In this document: piece after piece, positions 1-8,088 of the stretch
Position numbering within the stretch: position 1 is the first letter of the stretch
Layout of the letters: each line of letters begins with the position of its first letter
NCBI GenBank assembly: GCA_035555595.1
Contig: DATMGK010000001.1
Span: forward strand, 1 to 30,561
DNA length: 30,561 nucleotides
DNA from: Croceibacterium_A sp035555595
GTDB lineage: Bacteria; Pseudomonadota; Alphaproteobacteria; Sphingomonadales; Sphingomonadaceae
Direction: 5' to 3'
The notes under the pieces: model-generated
What the model saw: the letters and a program-made list of their open reading frames with translations, nothing else
Told to the model about the DNA's origin: nothing
Databases searched by the model: none
Translations under genes and position numbers: made by a program

Positions 1-1138
1 AGGCGACAATATCATCGCCCTTGCCGGGCCGGACGGTAACGTAAGCCTGGAACCCGCCGGCCAGCTTGAGCTCTCGGGCGCTCCGCTGCAAAATCTGCAC
101 CAGACCTGCGCCGAAACCGGCCGCCATCTGGAACAGGTGAAGGAAGTCGGCGACAAGCTGGGGATCGGCTATCTCGGCCTCGGCATGTGGCCTGACAAGC
201 GGCGCAGCGATCTGCCGGTGATGCCCAAGGGCCGCTATGATATCATGCTGCGGCATATGCCGCGCGTGGGCAGCCTCGGCCTCGACATGATGCTGCGGAC
301 CTGCACCATCCAGACCAATCTGGATTACGGTTCCGAAGCGGACATGGTGAAGAAATTCCGCACCAGCCTTGCGCTTCAGCCGCTGGCCACTGCACTGTTC
401 GCCAATTCCCCGTTCACCGAAGGCAAGCCCAACGGCTTCCTGTCCTATCGCAGCCATATCTGGTCAGACACCGATCCGGCGCGCACCGGCATGCTTCCAT
501 TTGTTTTCGAAGATGGCTTCGGATACGAACGATACGTCGACTATATGCTTGATGTGCCGATGTATTTCGTCTTCCGCGACGGAAAATACATCGACGCTGC
601 GGGGCAGAGTTTCCGTGATTTCCTGGATGGCCGCCTGCCCGCGCTGCCGGGTGAACTGCCCACCGCCAGCGACTGGACCGATCATCTCTCCACGGCATTT
701 CCAGAAGTGCGGCTCAAGTCGTTCCTCGAAATGCGCGGCGCCGATGGCGGGCCGTGGAACCGGATCTGCGCGCTGCCAGCGCTATGGGTCGGCCTGCTTT
801 ATGACGATACGGCGCTCGATGCCGCATGGGATCTCGTCAAGCACTGGACTTTGGACGAGCGGGAGGCGCTGCGTGGCGCGGTGCCGGGGCAGGCGCTTGA
901 CGCTTCCATTCCAGGCGGCGGTACGCTGCATGATCTCGCGCGCGAAGTGTTGGCCATCGCCCGTTCGGGCCTCAATGCCCGGGCCGAATTGAACGGCGGC
1001 GGGGATAGCGAGGCCGGTTTCCTCGAACCGCTGGACGAGATTGTCGCCAGCGGCAAGGTGCCCGCCCAGCGCTTGCTCGACAAGTTCCATGGTGAATGGA
1101 ACGGCGATATCAGCCGGATTTACGAAGAAAGCTTCTGA
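1..1138 (+). CDS. gshA: Glutamate-cysteine ligase (partial, N-terminus outside window)
   Basis: First enzyme of glutathione synthesis: joins glutamate and cysteine through the gamma-carboxylate with ATP, in the cytosol. The reading frame is open from base 2, so the true start lies upstream; about 378 C-terminal residues are visible out of roughly 450 usual for the plant/alphaproteobacterial GCS2 type. Family hallmarks seen are the segment reading GQLELSGAPLQNLHQT near the visible N-terminus, then GYLGLGMWPDK, MPKGRYDIM, the TCTIQTNLDYGSEADM stretch, the FLSYRSHIW stretch and LEMRGADGG. These match the plant-like GCL class rather than the E. coli gamma-proteobacterial class. The gene ends in TGA and is followed by a hairpin at 1219-1264. 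EgtA-type ligases of ergothioneine synthesis are related, but the segments seen fit gshA better. Confidence 0.93.
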   Translation, partial: GDNIIALAGPDGNVSLEPAGQLELSGAPLQNLHQTCAETGRHLEQVKEVGDKLGIGYLGLGMWPDKRRSDLPVMPKGRYDIMLRHMPRVGSLGLDMMLRTCTIQTNLDYGSEADMVKKFRTSLALQPLATALFANSPFTEGKPNGFLSYRSHIWSDTDPARTGMLPFVFEDGFGYERYVDYMLDVPMYFVFRDGKYIDAAGQSFRDFLDGRLPALPGELPTASDWTDHLSTAFPEVRLKSFLEMRGADGGPWNRICALPALWVGLLYDDTALDAAWDLVKHWTLDEREALRGAVPGQALDASIPGGGTLHDLAREVLAIARSGLNARAELNGGGDSEAGFLEPLDEIVASGKVPAQRLLDKFHGEWNGDISRIYEESF

Positions 1139-1218
1139 CGATGCTGTGCTCGGCAGCTTTCGCTATCCGGCGGAACCGGTCGAAGCACTGCCAAACTTGC
1201 GATCACGGCCCGTAAGGG

Positions 1219-1264
1219 TTCGCCGCCAGCGATCTGGGGGGGGAGGGTGATCACTGGCGGCGAA
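1219..1264. terminator. Hairpin with G-rich loop downstream of gshA
   Basis: Arms 1219-1234 (TTCGCCGCCAGCGATC) and 1249-1264 (GATCACTGGCGGCGAA) pair at 15 of 16 positions. The single mismatch is C-A in the plus-strand RNA and a G-U wobble in the minus-strand RNA. The 14-base loop contains a run of eight G, then A and three G. There is no T-tract after it, so it is not a textbook intrinsic terminator. It could still help to end or protect the gshA transcript. Its position about 80 bases after the gshA stop is the main support for that role. Confidence 0.4.
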
Positions 1265-1581
1265 TAGGAAGGGCATGGATCGCATGGCGATCCGTGGCTC
1301 CGATATTCCTGCCGCCGGCTTGTTCGCCCGCGGGTTCGGAACCTCTGCCCGTCGATCTTTGGTCGGGCGACTAGCGATGTTGCAGTGTCGCGTCTTTACA
1401 ATCCACGCCATGTTTTTGTCATTTGATCGCGGGCTGGGCGGGCGCAACGAGGTTGGCTGTCGAATATCCGTGGTGGTAACAAACGGAAACAATCTGTCCC
1501 GTCATGGTACGCGGCCGTCAACATGGGCCCCGCTCTATTGTGCTGCGGGACCAATATCGGGAAATGGCCACCGCTCGCCGG

Positions 1582-1596
1582 TCTCCATCATGGAGA
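1582..1596. promoter_or_regulatory. Short palindrome upstream of PEP-CTERM gene, possible operator
   Basis: TCTCCAT-C-ATGGAGA is a perfect 7+7 base palindrome around one central base, ending 27 bases before the ATG at 1624. It could be a dimeric regulator site in the leader. A palindrome this short may be chance, and no second copy was found by eye. Confidence 0.2.
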
Positions 1597-1623
1597 TTCG
1601 GTTTGGAAATTCCGGGGGCTTAT

Positions 1624-2379
1624 ATGCGTAAACTTCTCACTGCCGCTGTGCTGACTTCTGCGGTCGCGATTGCCGCGCCGGCCTCCGCCGGTCAGGTGTG
1701 GCTCGACAACCAGCACTCGAACTATTCCGGTTCGGGTCAAACCTATACTTTCACCGGTTCCGATGGTGTCGTGGTCCGCGCTTCGGCGTGGTCGGTCGAT
1801 GCTGGTGGCATCATCCGCGCGGCTACCTTGGGCGTGTGGGATCAGGGCCTTGGCGTTGACAACAGCAGCCGGTCAGGTGCGGACAATTCGCACACTATCG
1901 ACAACACTGGCTGGCAGGATTTCGTTGTTCTGCAGTTCAACAAGGTCGTTGATCTCGGCAATGCCCAGTTCAACACCGGCTGGGACAGCTACAACGATAC
2001 CGATGCGACCATCGGTTTCGCCAACTCGGCCCTGCCGTTCGGCACCAATCCGGCATGGAACGGTGTATCCGACTCGGTCCTCAACGCTCTGAACCTCTAC
2101 AGCTCCAATGCTGGTAGTGGTCTTTGGGGGGCTTCGGGCAACAGCAACCGTGACATCAATACCGCTGGTAACACGGGTAACCTCTGGCTGATTGGCGCGT
2201 CGTTCAACAATCCTGACTGGTCTGCCGACGGCTTCAAGCTCGAAAAGCTGACCTTCGACGTTGTCACGCCTGCGGTGCCGGAACCGGCGACGTGGCTGAT
2301 GATGATCCTCGGCTTCGGTCTGATCGGCGGCATGCTCCGCTCGCAGCGTCGCGAGAACCTGAGCGTCAGCTACTCCTGA
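1624..2379 (+). CDS. Exported PEP-CTERM (PEPxxWA subtype) protein
   Basis: A 251-residue secreted protein of unknown specific role. It opens with a Sec signal peptide (MRKLLTAAVL, hydrophobic core, likely cleavage after ASA at residue 22). The mature part is rich in Gly, Ser, Asn, Asp and Trp and has no Cys, suggesting an extracellular beta-rich fold. The C-terminus carries the sorting signal: VPEPATW at about 218-224, a hydrophobic segment MMILGFGLIGG, then the basic RSQRR. In this system an exosortase (EpsH-type) cuts near the PEP motif; no exosortase gene is in the window. ATG 1624 is chosen because it gives the signal peptide, with GGGGG about 7 bases upstream; an in-frame upstream extension to 1504 would bury it. 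The gene stands alone with its own terminator. Such proteins are usually linked to extracellular polysaccharide or the cell surface, which is inference here. Confidence 0.88.
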   Translation: MRKLLTAAVLTSAVAIAAPASAGQVWLDNQHSNYSGSGQTYTFTGSDGVVVRASAWSVDAGGIIRAATLGVWDQGLGVDNSSRSGADNSHTIDNTGWQDFVVLQFNKVVDLGNAQFNTGWDSYNDTDATIGFANSALPFGTNPAWNGVSDSVLNALNLYSSNAGSGLWGASGNSNRDINTAGNTGNLWLIGASFNNPDWSADGFKLEKLTFDVVTPAVPEPATWLMMILGFGLIGGMLRSQRRENLSVSYS

Positions 2380-2401
2380 TCTCTCCGATCAAGATAAATT
2401 G

Positions 2402-2437
2402 AAAAGTGCCGCCGGCGGAAACGCCGGCGGCACTTTT
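2402..2437. terminator. Strong bidirectional intrinsic terminator
   Basis: A perfect 16-bp stem (AAAAGTGCCGCCGGCG, 2402-2417) closes on a GAAA tetraloop (2418-2421) and its exact complement (2422-2437). The stem ends in TTTT read from either strand, so it can terminate both the plus-strand PEP-CTERM gene, 22 bases upstream, and the minus-strand smc operon, whose stop is at 2536. Confidence 0.9.
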
Positions 2438-2483
2438 CATTTGGCACCGGCGCGCGGGGATGACGAGTTGAGTTGGAGTCGTC

Positions 2484-2503
2484 ATTCCCGCGAAAGCGGG
2501 AAT
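2484..2503. repeat. dRS3-like dispersed repeat hairpin
   Basis: ATTCCCGCGAAAGCGGGAAT is a perfect 8-bp stem with a GAAA loop and fits the pattern ATTCCC-N8-GGGAAT of the neisserial dRS3 repeat. Very similar GTCATTCCCGCGAAAGCGGGAATCC units are scattered in many proteobacterial genomes. It sits in the 156-base gap between the terminator and the smc stop. Only this one copy is in the window, so its dispersed nature rests on general knowledge. Confidence 0.6.
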
Positions 2504-2535
2504 CCAGCGCATGCAGAAACGCGCAACGCGCTCAT

Positions 2536-5500
2536 TTATTCCGCCGCCAGCAATTCCTCAGCCGCGCCCAGGTCCACGCTCACCAGCCGGGACACACCTT
2601 TCTCAACCATGGTGACGCCGAACAGCCGGTGCATACGGCTCATGGTCACGGCGTTGTGGGTGACGATCAGGTAACGGGTCTGCGTTTCGCGCACCATGGC
2701 GTCCAGCAGGTCGCAGAACCGGTCGATATTGGCATCGTCCAGCGGCGCGTCCACTTCGTCCAGCACGCAGATCGGGGCGGGGTTGGTCAGGAACAGCGCG
2801 AAGATCAGCGCCACCGCGGTCAGTGCCTGTTCCCCCCCAGAAAGCAACGTCAACGATTGCAGTCGCTTGCCCGGCGGCTGGGCATAGATTTCAAGCCCCG
2901 CTTCCAGCGGATCGTCGCTGTCCACCAGCGCCAGATGCGCCTGCCCGCCTTCGAAGAGCCGGGTGAACAGCCGCATGAAATGCTCGTTCACTTCCTCGAA
3001 CGCGGCCCGCAACCGCTCGCGCCCTTCGCGGTTCAGGTTGCCGATCGATCCGCGTAACCGGTTTACCGCTTCGTGGAGTTCCGCCTGTTCGGCCGCGCTC
3101 GCGCCGTGCTGTTCTTCGATCCGCGTCAGTTCGTCGGCGGCGACAAGGTTCACCGGGCCGATCCGCTCGCGATCGGCGACCAGCCGGTCCATCGCCGCCG
3201 ATTCCTCGCCCGCTCCCGCGATCTCGACAGGCTCGAAGATATAGCGCGCCGCCAGCATTGGCGGTGGGCACTGAAATCGCTCGCCAGAAATCCGCGCCAT
3301 TTCCTCGCGGCGAGATTCCTCGTTTTCAGCGCGTGCGGCTGATCCGGCCCGAGCTTCGCGGGCAGAGGCCAGCGCTTCGTTGGCTTCGGCAAAGGCGCCG
3401 TCAGCTCCGCGCGCGTCCTCCGCCACCGTGGCAACTGCCGCTTCGGCTTTCGCCAGTTCCTGCGCCAGCCGCTCGCGCACCGCCTCTCCGCCTTCGATCT
3501 CGCGGATCAGCGCGGCGGGCTTGGCCGCGATCACCGCGCGTTCCTCACCGATCTCCTCGAAGCGCCGCTCCATGTCGCTCAGCCGCCGTGCCGCATCGCC
3601 TGATCGGGCTTCCCAGCCCTTTATGTCGGCGCGCTGCGCGACAACCCGTTCACGCGCTACCGCCAGTGCCTGATCGTGCGCGGCTAGGGCCGCCGCCGCT
3701 GCCTGATGCGCGATCCGCGCCGCCTCGTGCTTCGCTTGCGCGGCAGAGAGCGTGGCGCGCCCCGCCTCCGGATGGGGCAAGGCAGTGCGACGGGCCTTGG
3801 CGGTTTTCACCTCTGCCTGGGCCTGCTGGCGTTGCTCGGCAAGAGCGGCTTCGCTGGCGGCCAGTTCTTCGCGGCGGGCGGCCAGCCTTTCGCGCGCAGC
3901 TTCCGCCTGATCGAGCGCCCTAAGCGCTTGCCGCTCAGCCTCGGCCGTCTGCTGCGACTCGCGTTCAAGCGCGATCAGCGCGTGTTGCAGGCTGGCCAGC
4001 TCTTCCTGTGCCGCACTCTGCGCCGCTTCGGCCGTAGCTACCGCCTCCCGCCGTGGAGGCAGCAGGGCGTCCAGTTCGGCAAAGCGGTTTTCGGCTTCCA
4101 GCCGTGCCGCTTCCGCCGCGCCTTCTCCGCGTGCGAGGAAGCCATCCCATCGACGCAGCCGCCCATCGCGAGTGACCAGCCATTCGCCGGGTTTCAGTGC
4201 CCGGCCATCGTCGTCCTCGGCGAAATGAACCAGCGCCAGCCGCGCGGATAATTGCGGCGGGCAATCGCGGACGTGCGCCGCCAGTCCGAACGGCACAGGG
4301 GCGGGGGCATCCGCGCCGGTCCAGTAACGCCCCTCTGCCCCATCGGCGGGCGCTCCTAACGGGGCCTTGGCATCGCGCCCCAGCACGGCGGCGAGCGCCC
4401 GTTCGTATCCCGGCTCCACTGCTACTTTGTCCAGAGCGGCGGGCAGACCGTGCTTCCCCGCTGCCTGACGCGCGCGCGCCTCGCGGTCCCGCGCCAGGGC
4501 CTGCCATTCGCGCTCGATCCCGGCGAGCTCCGCCCGCGCGGTGGCCAGCGTGCTGGCGGCCTGATCGCGGGCGGCGGTCAGCGTTTCCTTGCGAGCTTGC
4601 TCTTTCTCCAGCGTTTCGCGCGAGCGAGCGAGGGCCGCGGCGGTACGTTCGGCAGCCTGCGCGGCGTCTGTCACCGCCTTGTCGGGATCGCCTTGCGCCG
4701 TCAGCGCCTGCCGCTGTTCCTCGATCCGTCGGGCTTCGCCATCCGTGCGGGCCAGCCGTGTTTCCGCCTGGCTCACTTCCGCTTCGGCCACGCGCCATTC
4801 CGCCTCGACCCCGGCCTGATCGGCGGTCGCCTTGGCCAGCGCCAGCTCCGCCGCGCGGCCCGCGCGCTCGGCATTTTCGGCGGCCCGCTCAAAATCCGGG
4901 CGCCGCTTCTCATCGGTGGCGAGGGTGCTTTCACCATGCTCCAGCGACTGAGCCAGCTTACGCAGAGCCTCTGCCGCATCGCGCGTCAGCCGGTCGGCAT
5001 CGATGCGGTCCTCTTCCAGCCGCTGCTTTTGCCGGTCGAGGTCGGCCAGCCGCTGCTCTGCTGCTTCCAACTGGCTGGTAAGCGTCGCCATCCTGTGCCC
5101 GTGCGCGCTGGCATCGTCGCGCCGATCAGCCAGTTCGTCGCGCACTTCCGCCAGCTTTTCGGCCAGCAGGGCCTGCGCCTTTTGCGCTTCGCTGGCCGCT
5201 TTCTGCGCGGCATTGACGCGTGCCTCTGCTTCCTTTGCCTGCGTCCGCGCGGCTTCCGCCGCCGTGGCTGCATCGCGCCAGCGAGCGAAGATCAGCCGCG
5301 CCTCGGCATGCTGGATTTTCTCGCTCAGCGCCTTGTAGCGTTCGGCCTGCTTCGCCTGCCGTCGCAGGGACGAAATCTGGCTGTCCAGCCCGGCCATCAG
5401 GTCTTCCAGCCGGGCGAGGTTCGCCTCTGTCTGGCGCAGCTTGCTTTCGGCATCGCGGCGGCGGACGTGGAGCCCGGCGATGCCCGCCGCTTCTTCCAGC

Positions 5501-5961
5501 ATCATGCGCCGTTCGGCAGGCTTGGCGGCGATCACCGCCGCGATGCGCCCTTGGCTTACGAGAGCGGGGGAGTGCGCCCCGGTGGCCGCATCGGCGAACA
5601 CCAGCGCCACGTCCTTCGCCCGCACATCGCGCCCGTTGACGCGATAGGCGCTGCCTGCGCCGCGCTCTATCCGGCGCGTGACTTGTAGTTCTTCGCCCTG
5701 GCCGTCCACCGCGTCCAGCACCACTTCGGCAAAATCGCGCGAAGGGCGCTGGGCGGTGCCGGCAAAGATGACATCGTCCATCCCGCCCGATCGAAGCGAC
5801 TTGGGCGAATTCTCGCCCATGACCCAGCGGATCGCTTCCAGCAGGTTGGATTTGCCGCAGCCGTTGGGGCCGACCACGCCGGTCAGCCCCGGTTCGATGT
5901 GCAGCTCCGCCGGTTCGACGAAGCTCTTGAAGCCAGATAGCTTTAGCTTCCGGATCAGCAT
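2536..5961 (-). CDS. smc: Chromosome segregation ATPase SMC
   Basis: Large coiled-coil ATPase of 1141 residues that, with ScpA and ScpB, organises and helps separate sister chromosomes. The N-terminal head has the Walker A motif GPNGCGKSN at 31-39 and ENSPKSLRSGGMDDVIFAG just after. Long Ala/Glu/Arg/Gln-rich coiled coils follow on both sides of a central hinge at roughly residues 500-640. The C-terminal head has the ABC signature LSGGEQALTAVAL at about 1040 and Walker B ICVLDEVDAPLDD at about 1064-1076. Length is typical for a bacterial SMC. It is last in the dciA-dsbA-dsbA-smc operon, 24 bases after the preceding gene. No truncation or frameshift is seen. Confidence 0.97.
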   Translation of the reverse strand: MLIRKLKLSGFKSFVEPAELHIEPGLTGVVGPNGCGKSNLLEAIRWVMGENSPKSLRSGGMDDVIFAGTAQRPSRDFAEVVLDAVDGQGEELQVTRRIERGAGSAYRVNGRDVRAKDVALVFADAATGAHSPALVSQGRIAAVIAAKPAERRMMLEEAAGIAGLHVRRRDAESKLRQTEANLARLEDLMAGLDSQISSLRRQAKQAERYKALSEKIQHAEARLIFARWRDAATAAEAARTQAKEAEARVNAAQKAASEAQKAQALLAEKLAEVRDELADRRDDASAHGHRMATLTSQLEAAEQRLADLDRQKQRLEEDRIDADRLTRDAAEALRKLAQSLEHGESTLATDEKRRPDFERAAENAERAGRAAELALAKATADQAGVEAEWRVAEAEVSQAETRLARTDGEARRIEEQRQALTAQGDPDKAVTDAAQAAERTAAALARSRETLEKEQARKETLTAARDQAASTLATARAELAGIEREWQALARDREARARQAAGKHGLPAALDKVAVEPGYERALAAVLGRDAKAPLGAPADGAEGRYWTGADAPAPVPFGLAAHVRDCPPQLSARLALVHFAEDDDGRALKPGEWLVTRDGRLRRWDGFLARGEGAAEAARLEAENRFAELDALLPPRREAVATAEAAQSAAQEELASLQHALIALERESQQTAEAERQALRALDQAEAARERLAARREELAASEAALAEQRQQAQAEVKTAKARRTALPHPEAGRATLSAAQAKHEAARIAHQAAAAALAAHDQALAVARERVVAQRADIKGWEARSGDAARRLSDMERRFEEIGEERAVIAAKPAALIREIEGGEAVRERLAQELAKAEAAVATVAEDARGADGAFAEANEALASAREARAGSAARAENEESRREEMARISGERFQCPPPMLAARYIFEPVEIAGAGEESAAMDRLVADRERIGPVNLVAADELTRIEEQHGASAAEQAELHEAVNRLRGSIGNLNREGRERLRAAFEEVNEHFMRLFTRLFEGGQAHLALVDSDDPLEAGLEIYAQPPGKRLQSLTLLSGGEQALTAVALIFALFLTNPAPICVLDEVDAPLDDANIDRFCDLLDAMVRETQTRYLIVTHNAVTMSRMHRLFGVTMVEKGVSRLVSVDLGAAEELLAAE

Positions 5962-5985
5962 CGCGGCGGGCGGTTCATGCGGGGC

Positions 5986-6729
5986 TTACCTTGCCCCGGC
6001 CTTTTGCAGGGCGGCTTCGACGGAAATCCAGTTCGTGCCTTCGATCCGCTCTCCGTTCAGGAAGAAGGTCGGCGTGCCGGTGATGGCCAGCTCGTCACCC
6101 TGTTTCTGCGATGCTTCGGCGATCCGCTGCGCCTTGGCGGTATCGGCCAGACAGGTCATCGCTTGATCGCGGCTTACCCCGCGCGCGGCGAAGAAATCGA
6201 TCAGGCCCGATGCCTCGCCCAGCGCCTGAAAGCGCGTTTCGGGCGGCTGCTGTGCTGCTGCGTCCAGCGCTGCGCCGCGCGCTTGGATGGACTGCATCAG
6301 CCCGTCGAAATCTTCCCAGCCCTGATGGGCTAGCGCGTGGAATGCCGCGGGCGGTCCGCAGCGGGCCAGCAGGGTGTATGACAGGTCGATCGGATCGCGC
6401 ACCAGATTGCGGATTTCGTAACTGACGATGCCCTTGGCGATATACTCGTCAAGTTCGGCATAGGCGTCCTTGGAGAAGTCGGCGCAGACGTGGCAGGTGT
6501 GGCTGGCGTATTCCACCAGCTTCAGCGGCGCGTCGGGATTGCCCTGCCGCATGCCCTGTTCCGGCGTTTCCGCCGCCGTTTCCACCCAGCTCGTTCCCGC
6601 TGGGGCGGCGATGGGGTCCAGCGGTTCGCTGGCGGTGATGCCGCCTTCTTCGCTGGAGCCGCACGCGGCCAGGGCGAGCGCCAGCGGCGCAACGCAGAGG
6701 ACGGATGCGATACGGCGAAATCTGGGCAT
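5986..6729 (-). CDS. DsbA-like thioredoxin-fold lipoprotein
   Basis: A 247-residue thiol:disulfide oxidoreductase of the DsbA/thioredoxin_4 type, predicted to act in the periplasm. The N-terminus has a signal with lipobox LAAC (Cys23), followed by GSSEEGG, so it should be lipid-anchored. The redox motif is C79-H-V-C82, in the context YASHTCHVCADF; the cis-proline loop is TGTPTFFLNGE near the C-terminus. An AAGGA ribosome site lies about 9 bases before the ATG. It is a tandem paralogue of the next gene upstream: both share RDPIDL, a CGP segment and the GTP-F-NG loop. The partner could be an outer-membrane or secreted substrate, which is unknown. Whether it oxidises or isomerises disulfides cannot be told from sequence. 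Confidence 0.9.
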   Translation of the reverse strand: MPRFRRIASVLCVAPLALALAACGSSEEGGITASEPLDPIAAPAGTSWVETAAETPEQGMRQGNPDAPLKLVEYASHTCHVCADFSKDAYAELDEYIAKGIVSYEIRNLVRDPIDLSYTLLARCGPPAAFHALAHQGWEDFDGLMQSIQARGAALDAAAQQPPETRFQALGEASGLIDFFAARGVSRDQAMTCLADTAKAQRIAEASQKQGDELAITGTPTFFLNGERIEGTNWISVEAALQKAGAR

Positions 6730-6812
6730 GAAATGGTTTCCTTTCAGGATTGGCGGGAAGCTAGCTCATAGGTGCGCGGCGTTGAAGCGTGGCACACCTG
6801 TTTCCACAGTAT

Positions 6813-7529
6813 TCAGTTTGCGGATTGGCGGATGAAATCGTCCAGCTGGCCGGACAGGGCGGACCATGTGTGCGTTCCCGGCATGACGATGCCGTTGATG
6901 GCAAAGGATGGAGTGCCTCCGATGCCGGGCCTGCCCCAGTCTTTCTGCGATTCTTCGGCCAGTTGCCGGGCCAGCGCATCATAGGCAAGGCAGCGGTCCG
7001 CCTCGGTCCGGGTATAGCCGCGCTGTTCCATGATGCGGTAAAGGCCGAAATCGCCCGCGATGGCGCGCCGTCCGGCGGCACCGGGCGCGGTCCAGCGTTG
7101 CCGCTGCGCCGCGCTGGAGTTGGCCAGCGGGCCCATCCAGTTGGGCTGTCCGCTCAGGAACGCATTGTGATTGCGCGCGAACTTCGATTCCGGCCCGCAA
7201 TGCGCCAGCATCGTCACCGTCAGGTCGATGGGGTCGCGGATCAGGTGGCGGATTTCCACGTTCACCTTGCCTGGCACGATATAGCCCAGTTGCAGCGCCC
7301 CTTCTGCCTCGCGATTGAAATCGGAACAGTGAGAGCAGGTGTAGCTGACGAATTCGATCAGCCGCACCTTGGCGTTGGGGTTGCCGATGCGATGTCCGGT
7401 GCCGTTCAGAACCACCGTGGTCATCCAGTTCGGCCCGGGGCTGGGTTCTGTGGCGGCCGTCAGCATCAGCGCCACGCCCGCCAGACCTGCACCCAGCAAT
7501 CCGCGTTTCACAATGCGGTTCGGCTTCAT
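6813..7529 (-). CDS. DsbA-like periplasmic thioredoxin-fold protein
   Basis: A 238-residue DsbA-family protein with a cleavable-type signal (KRGLLGAGLAGVALMLTAAT, residues 8-27) and no lipobox Cys, so probably soluble in the periplasm. The redox motif is C65-S-H-C68 within VSYTCSHCSDF; the cis-proline loop is GGTPSFAINGI. It starts inside the stop of dciA (ATGA overlap, 7526-7529) after a strong GAGGGGGA site, so translation is probably coupled. An 83-base gap separates it from its lipoprotein paralogue downstream. One DsbA-like gene next to smc is familiar in alphaproteobacteria; here there are two, with different active-site dipeptides (SH versus HV). Confidence 0.9.
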   Translation of the reverse strand: MKPNRIVKRGLLGAGLAGVALMLTAATEPSPGPNWMTTVVLNGTGHRIGNPNAKVRLIEFVSYTCSHCSDFNREAEGALQLGYIVPGKVNVEIRHLIRDPIDLTVTMLAHCGPESKFARNHNAFLSGQPNWMGPLANSSAAQRQRWTAPGAAGRRAIAGDFGLYRIMEQRGYTRTEADRCLAYDALARQLAEESQKDWGRPGIGGTPSFAINGIVMPGTHTWSALSGQLDDFIRQSAN

Positions 7530-8074
7530 CTTTCCCCCTCTTTCGCGTCCACGCTGCGCGCCAGCGATTCCAGCACCGTGCGCAGTTCCGGATCGCCGAT
7601 GTCGCGCAGGCTTTCGCCCAGTTCCATCGGGATCGGCTTCAGCGACGGCGGCGCCGTGCGTGCCCCTTGATCATGCGGCCGCTTAACAGCGCCTTGCCGC
7701 AACTTCACCCGTGCCACGGCCCTGTAACCGAAGAAGCGGTTCACGCGCTCGATAATCTCGGGGATCACATGCTGGATCAGCGGCGCATGGGCGGGCAGCA
7801 CCACCAGTTGCATGATGCCCTCGCTTTTCTCGCCCGGCGGGAAGCGGATAGATTCCGGCATGCAGACCTGCGCGTGCCTGTCGCCCACGATTTCCGGCCA
7901 ACGCGTGACAACGCTCGCCTGCACGAAGCCGAAACGGCGGAACGCGGCGCGCCCGATCTGTGGCACCAGATCGGACACCAGCCGCGCGGGGCCACCGCGC
8001 GGGCGCTCGTAAGGCCGGGGCTTGGCCGCTTTCTTCCTGCCTGATCCGTCGCTTTCCATTCTGCCGGGCGACAT
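7526..8074 (-). CDS. dciA: DciA-like DUF721 protein (probable replicative helicase loader)
   Basis: A DUF721-family protein, up to 182 residues. DciA proteins help load the DnaB helicase in bacteria that lack DnaC/DnaI. The basic N-terminus (GRKKAAKPRPYERPRGG) precedes the conserved domain at about residues 35-130, containing LVSDLVPQIGRAAFRRFGF, the VVTRWPEIVG core and a C-terminal QLVVLPAHAPLIQHV strand-helix element; the tail is likely flexible. The start is uncertain: ATG at 8074 or ATG at 8059 (MESDGSG), neither with a clear ribosome site. It is divergent from mutY with only 14-29 bases between starts, so at least one promoter must overlap coding sequence. It heads the operon ending in smc. 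Confidence 0.82.
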   Translation of the reverse strand: MSPGRMESDGSGRKKAAKPRPYERPRGGPARLVSDLVPQIGRAAFRRFGFVQASVVTRWPEIVGDRHAQVCMPESIRFPPGEKSEGIMQLVVLPAHAPLIQHVIPEIIERVNRFFGYRAVARVKLRQGAVKRPHDQGARTAPPSLKPIPMELGESLRDIGDPELRTVLESLARSVDAKEGER

Positions 8075-8088
8075 GCCATAGCACGCGG

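Larger units (their letters stand above)
1139..1623. other. Intergenic region without a supported gene
   Basis: 485 bases between gshA and the PEP-CTERM gene. Open frames exist on both strands, but they lack a ribosome-binding site and have Arg/Pro/Ser-rich translations with no recognisable family. The region holds an imperfect inverted repeat with a G-rich loop (1219-1264) and a short palindrome (1582-1596) about 28 bases before the next start. The promoter of the PEP-CTERM gene should lie here; I could not pick out convincing -35/-10 boxes. Confidence 0.7.

Noticed and set aside
1163..1492. A 109-codon open frame on the minus strand in the gshA-PEP-CTERM gap
   Set aside because: No ribosome site, Pro/Arg/Ser-rich translation with no fold-like pattern, and it reads through the G8 hairpin; treated as non-coding.
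4450..5688. A 412-codon open frame antisense to smc
   Set aside because: It covers the coiled-coil coding part of smc, whose repetitive Ala/Glu/Arg codons yield long stop-free opposite frames.
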